Source: Bacillota bacterium (GTDB lineage Bacteria; Bacillota; Sulfobacillia; Thermaerobacterales; RSA17). Taken from it: DNA of 27,373 bases. This document shows positions 24,591 through 27,373 of the stretch, one piece after another. Positions within the stretch are counted from its first letter, which is position 1. Every line of letters begins with the position of its first letter. The notes below the pieces were generated by a model. It was not told where the DNA came from, did not search any database, and saw only the letters and a list, made by a program, of their open reading frames with translations. The position numbers and the translations under genes are program-made. The stretch lies in NCBI GenBank assembly GCA_017577485.1, contig PKRI01000030.1, positions 1-27,373 on the forward strand, read 5' to 3'.

Positions 24591-25723
24591 AGCGCACGCC
24601 GCTGTTCCCGCTGTATGAGCGGTACGGCGCCCGCATCGTCGACTTCGCCGGTTGGGCCATGCCCGTCCAGTTCAGCGGCATCGTCGAGGAGCACCACGCG
24701 GTGCGGCAGCGGGCGGGCCTGTTCGACGTGTCCCACATGGGCGAGATCGAGGTGCGCGGTCCAGGAGCCCTGGCGGCGCTGCAGTACGCCGTCACCAACG
24801 ACATCGCCCGGCTGTCGCCGGGGCGCGTGGCCTACACCCTCATGTGCCGCGAGCACGGCGGCATCGTCGACGACCTGCTGGTCTACTGCCTGGCGGAAGA
24901 CCACTACCTGCTGATCCCCAACGCCGCCAACATCGACAAGGACTTCGAGTTCATCCGGTCCCACGCGGCCTCGGCGGGCGCTCGCGCCGGCGGCGCCGAG
25001 GCCGTCGACGTTTCCGATCAGTATGCCGTCCTGGCCCTGCAGGGTCCCCGGGCCGCGGCGGTCCTGGCGAAGGTGCTGGAAGGCGAGGCCGCCGACCCCC
25101 AGCACCCGTCGTCGCCCCTGGGGCTGCGCCCCTTCCGGTTCGTCACCGGCGTGCCCCTGGCTGGGCGCCGGGCCCGCATCATCTCCCGCACCGGCTACAC
25201 CGGCGAGGACGGCTTCGAGATCTACCTGGACCCGGGGGATGCGCCACCCCTGTGGGAGGCGCTGATGGAGGCCGGCACCCCCGAGGGCCTGGTGCCGGCG
25301 GGCCTGGGGGCCCGCGACACCCTGCGCTTCGAAGCCTGCCTGCCCCTCTACGGCAACGAGTTGACCGAGGAGACCAACCCCTTCGAGGCGGGGCTGGACC
25401 GCTTCGTCAAACTGGACAAAGGCCCGTTCTCGGGCAGCGAGGCGCTGCAGCGGGTGGCCGCCGCCGGACCCGCGCGGCGGCTGGTGGGTCTGGAAATGCT
25501 GGACAGGGCCATTCCGCGGCCCGGTTATACTGTCACCGACGGCCAGGGCAACGCCATCGGGCACGTGACCAGCGGCACCCACGCCCCGACCCTGGGCCGC
25601 AGCCTGGCGCTGGCCTACGTGCCGGCCGCCGCGGCGGCGGAGGGGACCCGGCTGGCGGTGGTGGTGCGGGGCGCTGAGCGCGCGGCCCGCGTGGTACCCA
25701 CACCCTTCTACCGGCGGACATGA
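24566..25723 (+). CDS. gcvT: aminomethyltransferase, glycine cleavage T protein
   Basis: 385 residues. It transfers the C1 unit from aminomethyl-lipoyl GcvH to tetrahydrofolate and releases ammonia. Motifs in order are RTPLFPLYERYGARIVDFAG, GLFDVSHMGEIEVRG, VTNDIARLSPGRVAYTLMC with GGIVDDLLVY, and RTGYTGEDGFEIYL. The C-terminal barrel has GLGARDTLRFEACLPLYGNEL and VTSGTHAPTLGRSLALAYV. TTG 24566 is chosen because GGGGAGGG (24552-24559) lies 6 bases upstream. The stop TGA (25721-25723) precedes gcvH by 11 bases. It is the first gene of the glycine cleavage operon. Confidence 0.95.
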   Translation: MDGHTDPLKRTPLFPLYERYGARIVDFAGWAMPVQFSGIVEEHHAVRQRAGLFDVSHMGEIEVRGPGALAALQYAVTNDIARLSPGRVAYTLMCREHGGIVDDLLVYCLAEDHYLLIPNAANIDKDFEFIRSHAASAGARAGGAEAVDVSDQYAVLALQGPRAAAVLAKVLEGEAADPQHPSSPLGLRPFRFVTGVPLAGRRARIISRTGYTGEDGFEIYLDPGDAPPLWEALMEAGTPEGLVPAGLGARDTLRFEACLPLYGNELTEETNPFEAGLDRFVKLDKGPFSGSEALQRVAAAGPARRLVGLEMLDRAIPRPGYTVTDGQGNAIGHVTSGTHAPTLGRSLALAYVPAAAAAEGTRLAVVVRGAERAARVVPTPFYRRT

Positions 25724-25734
25724 GGGGGAACGGC

Positions 25735-26133
25735 ATGGTGTCGCAAGATCGCTATCCGGAAGGCCTGCGTTACACCCGGGAGCACGAGTGGATCCGCGTC
25801 GAGGGCGAGGAGGGCGTCATCGGCGTCACCTGGTTCGCCCAGGACCAGCTGGGCGACGTGGTGTTCTGCGAGGTGCCGGCCGTGGGCAGCCGCCTCACCA
25901 AGGACGAGCCCTTCGGCGTGGTGGAGTCGGTGAAGACGGTCTCGGACCTGTACGCGCCCGTCAGCGGCCAGGTGGTGGCGGTCAACGAGGAACTGGAGAG
26001 CCGTCCCGAACTGGTCAACGAAGACCCCTACGGCCGGGGTTGGATCGTGCGGGTCCGCATCGAGAACCCGGCGGAACTGGACGACCTGATGGACGCCGAG
26101 GCCTACCGCGCCATGGTGGAAGGAAGCGACTGA
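25735..26133 (+). CDS. gcvH: glycine cleavage system H protein (lipoyl carrier)
   Basis: 132 residues, the usual GcvH length. The lipoyl domain includes LRYTREHEWIRVEG, IGVTWFAQDQLGDVVFCEVP and GVVESVKTVSDLYAPVSG, in which Lys67 is the lipoylation site. The C-terminal VNEDPYGRGWIVRVRI is also conserved. It shuttles the aminomethyl group between the P, T and L proteins. The start ATG 25735 follows GAGGGGGA at 25722-25729, right after gcvT. It ends 5 bases before gcvPA. Confidence 0.97.
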   Translation: MVSQDRYPEGLRYTREHEWIRVEGEEGVIGVTWFAQDQLGDVVFCEVPAVGSRLTKDEPFGVVESVKTVSDLYAPVSGQVVAVNEELESRPELVNEDPYGRGWIVRVRIENPAELDDLMDAEAYRAMVEGSD

Positions 26134-26138
26134 GGGCC

Positions 26139-27373
26139 GTGAGCGACGGGTTCCGCCATCCGTACCTGGCCCACACCGATGCGGACCGCCGGGCCATGCT
26201 GGAGGCCATCGGCGTCCGCGACGTCGAGGAGCTGTTCGACCAGATTCCCCGGGAACTGCGGCTGGACCGCCCGCTGGACCTGCCGCCGGCCCTGTCGGAG
26301 CCGGAACTGCTGGCCCACATGGAGCGGCTGGCCGCCCGCAACGGCCACGTGGGGGCCTACACCTGCTTCCTGGGCGCGGGCGCCTACGACCACTACGTGC
26401 CGGCCCTGGTCGACGAGATCATCTCCCGCGGCGAGTTCTACACCTCCTACACGCCCTATCAGCCCGAGGTCAGCCAGGGCAACCTGCAGGCCATCTACGA
26501 GTTCCAGACCATGATTTGCGAGTTGACGGGCATGGACGTGGCCAACGCGTCCATGTACGACGGCGCCTCGGCGGCGGCCGAGGCGGCGCTGATGGCGGTC
26601 AACGTCACCCGCCGGGAACGGATCGTGGTGGCCGGCACCGTCCACCCCGAGTACCGGCAGGTGATCAGGACCTACACCGAGCGCCAGGGGCTGACGGTCA
26701 CCGAGGTGCCCAGGGACGGCGGCGGCGTCGACGAGGAAGCCCTAGCCCGGGCGGTGGGTGAGGATACCGCCTGTGTCATACTGCAGGTGCCCAACTTCTT
26801 CGGCATCATCGAGCGGGCGCCGTGGGTGGCCCAGCTGGCCCGGGAGGCCGGCGCCCTGACGGTGGTGGTGGCCGACCCCATCTCGCTGGGCGTGCTCAAG
26901 GCGCCCGGCTCCTACGGGGCCGACATCGTCGTCGGCGAGGGCCAGGGCCTGGGCAACCCGCTGTCGTTCGGCGGCCCGCACTTCGGCTTCCTGGCCGCCC
27001 GCCAGGCCTACATCCGCCGCATGCCGGGGCGCATCGCCGGTGCCACCGTGGACCAGCAGGGCCGCCGCGGCTACGTGCTGACGCTGCAGGCCCGGGAGCA
27101 GCACATTCGCCGGGAGCGGGCCACCTCCAACATCTGCACCAACCAGGCGCTGATGGCCCTGGCGGCCACGGTTTACATGACCGTCCTGGGCAAGCAAGGC
27201 CTGCGCCAGGTGGCCGAACTGTGCCTCCAGAAGAGCCACTACCTGGCCCGGCGCATCGCCGGCCTGGAACGCTTCGAACTGGCCTTCCCCAACCGGCCGT
27301 TCTTCAAGGAGTTCGTGGTGCGCAGCCGCCTGCCGGTGGACGAGGTGCTGGCCGAACTGCGCAGCCGCCGGAT
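26139..27373 (+). CDS. gcvPA: glycine dehydrogenase (decarboxylating) subunit 1, 3' end outside window
   Basis: At least 411 residues, cut by the window edge. It begins with GTG 26139 and reads RHPYLAHTDADRRAMLEAIG, DQIPRELRL, YTCFLGAGAYDHYVPALVDE, FYTSYTPYQPEVSQGNLQAI, NASMYDGASAAAEAALMA and ATSNICTNQALMALAATVYM, all typical of the GcvPA subunit of two-subunit P proteins. GcvPA and GcvPB together decarboxylate glycine. The PLP lysine sits in GcvPB, which should follow outside the window. The separate-subunit form is the one found in Firmicutes and many thermophiles. TGAGGG, overlapping the gcvH stop, may serve as ribosome site. Confidence 0.95.
   Translation, partial: MSDGFRHPYLAHTDADRRAMLEAIGVRDVEELFDQIPRELRLDRPLDLPPALSEPELLAHMERLAARNGHVGAYTCFLGAGAYDHYVPALVDEIISRGEFYTSYTPYQPEVSQGNLQAIYEFQTMICELTGMDVANASMYDGASAAAEAALMAVNVTRRERIVVAGTVHPEYRQVIRTYTERQGLTVTEVPRDGGGVDEEALARAVGEDTACVILQVPNFFGIIERAPWVAQLAREAGALTVVVADPISLGVLKAPGSYGADIVVGEGQGLGNPLSFGGPHFGFLAARQAYIRRMPGRIAGATVDQQGRRGYVLTLQAREQHIRRERATSNICTNQALMALAATVYMTVLGKQGLRQVAELCLQKSHYLARRIAGLERFELAFPNRPFFKEFVVRSRLPVDEVLAELRSRR

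Overview
The window is strongly GC-rich DNA with G/C at nearly every third codon position. The only AT-rich islands are a few promoters. Gene content and order point to a GC-rich, spore-forming, monoderm Firmicute: a T-box riboswitch on alaS, the Firmicutes-typical run alaS-ireB-ruvX-DUF1292-mltG, a pro-sigma-K gene, an SLH-domain surface protein and a Tad pilus locus without a secretin. A Thermaerobacter-like or related GC-rich clostridial lineage is my best guess from memory; no database was consulted. GTG and TTG starts are very common (for example sigK, yqeG, the response regulator, cpaB and gcvT).

Layout. (1) 1-1152: a 3' fragment of ispG on the minus strand that lacks its upstream catalytic part, then a PD-(D/E)XK/DUF559-like endonuclease-type gene. 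(2) 1153-1921: no protein gene; four copies of an imperfect palindrome spaced about 55 bp apart, a near-consensus promoter, and an alanine T-box leader with terminator. (3) 1922-9854: alaS, then ireB-rhomboid protease-ruvX (translationally coupled), a separate strong promoter, then DUF1292, mltG and a class B penicillin-binding protein. (4) 9957-10661: sporulation sigma-K with its membrane pro-sequence. (5) 10739-15825: yqeG, aroE, a prepilin peptidase, aroC and an aroK-aroB fusion, mostly with 4-base stop/start overlaps. (6) 15988-18234: an orphan NarL/LuxR-type response regulator convergent with an SLH/Ig-like surface protein gene. (7) 18369-24419: a tightly packed Tad/Flp pilus operon (cpaB, cpaE, cpaF, tadB, tadC, flp, tadE, Tad-domain protein), divergent from the surface protein gene. 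(8) 24566-27373: glycine cleavage genes gcvT, gcvH and gcvPA (cut by the window end), preceded by a leader that may encode a 40-residue peptide.

How the parts fit: regions 3-4 deal with translation, envelope synthesis and sporulation. Region 5 supplies four shikimate-pathway activities (3-dehydroquinate synthase, shikimate dehydrogenase, shikimate kinase, chorismate synthase) and hides the prepilin peptidase that the Tad operon 6 kb downstream needs but lacks. Regions 6-7 look like a cell-surface module (regulator, surface-layer-type protein, adhesive pilus). I found no clearly new defence or mobile system. The least explained signals are the palindrome array upstream of alaS, the broken ispG end, U-tract-less hairpins at successive gene ends, and the possible upstream ORF before gcvT.
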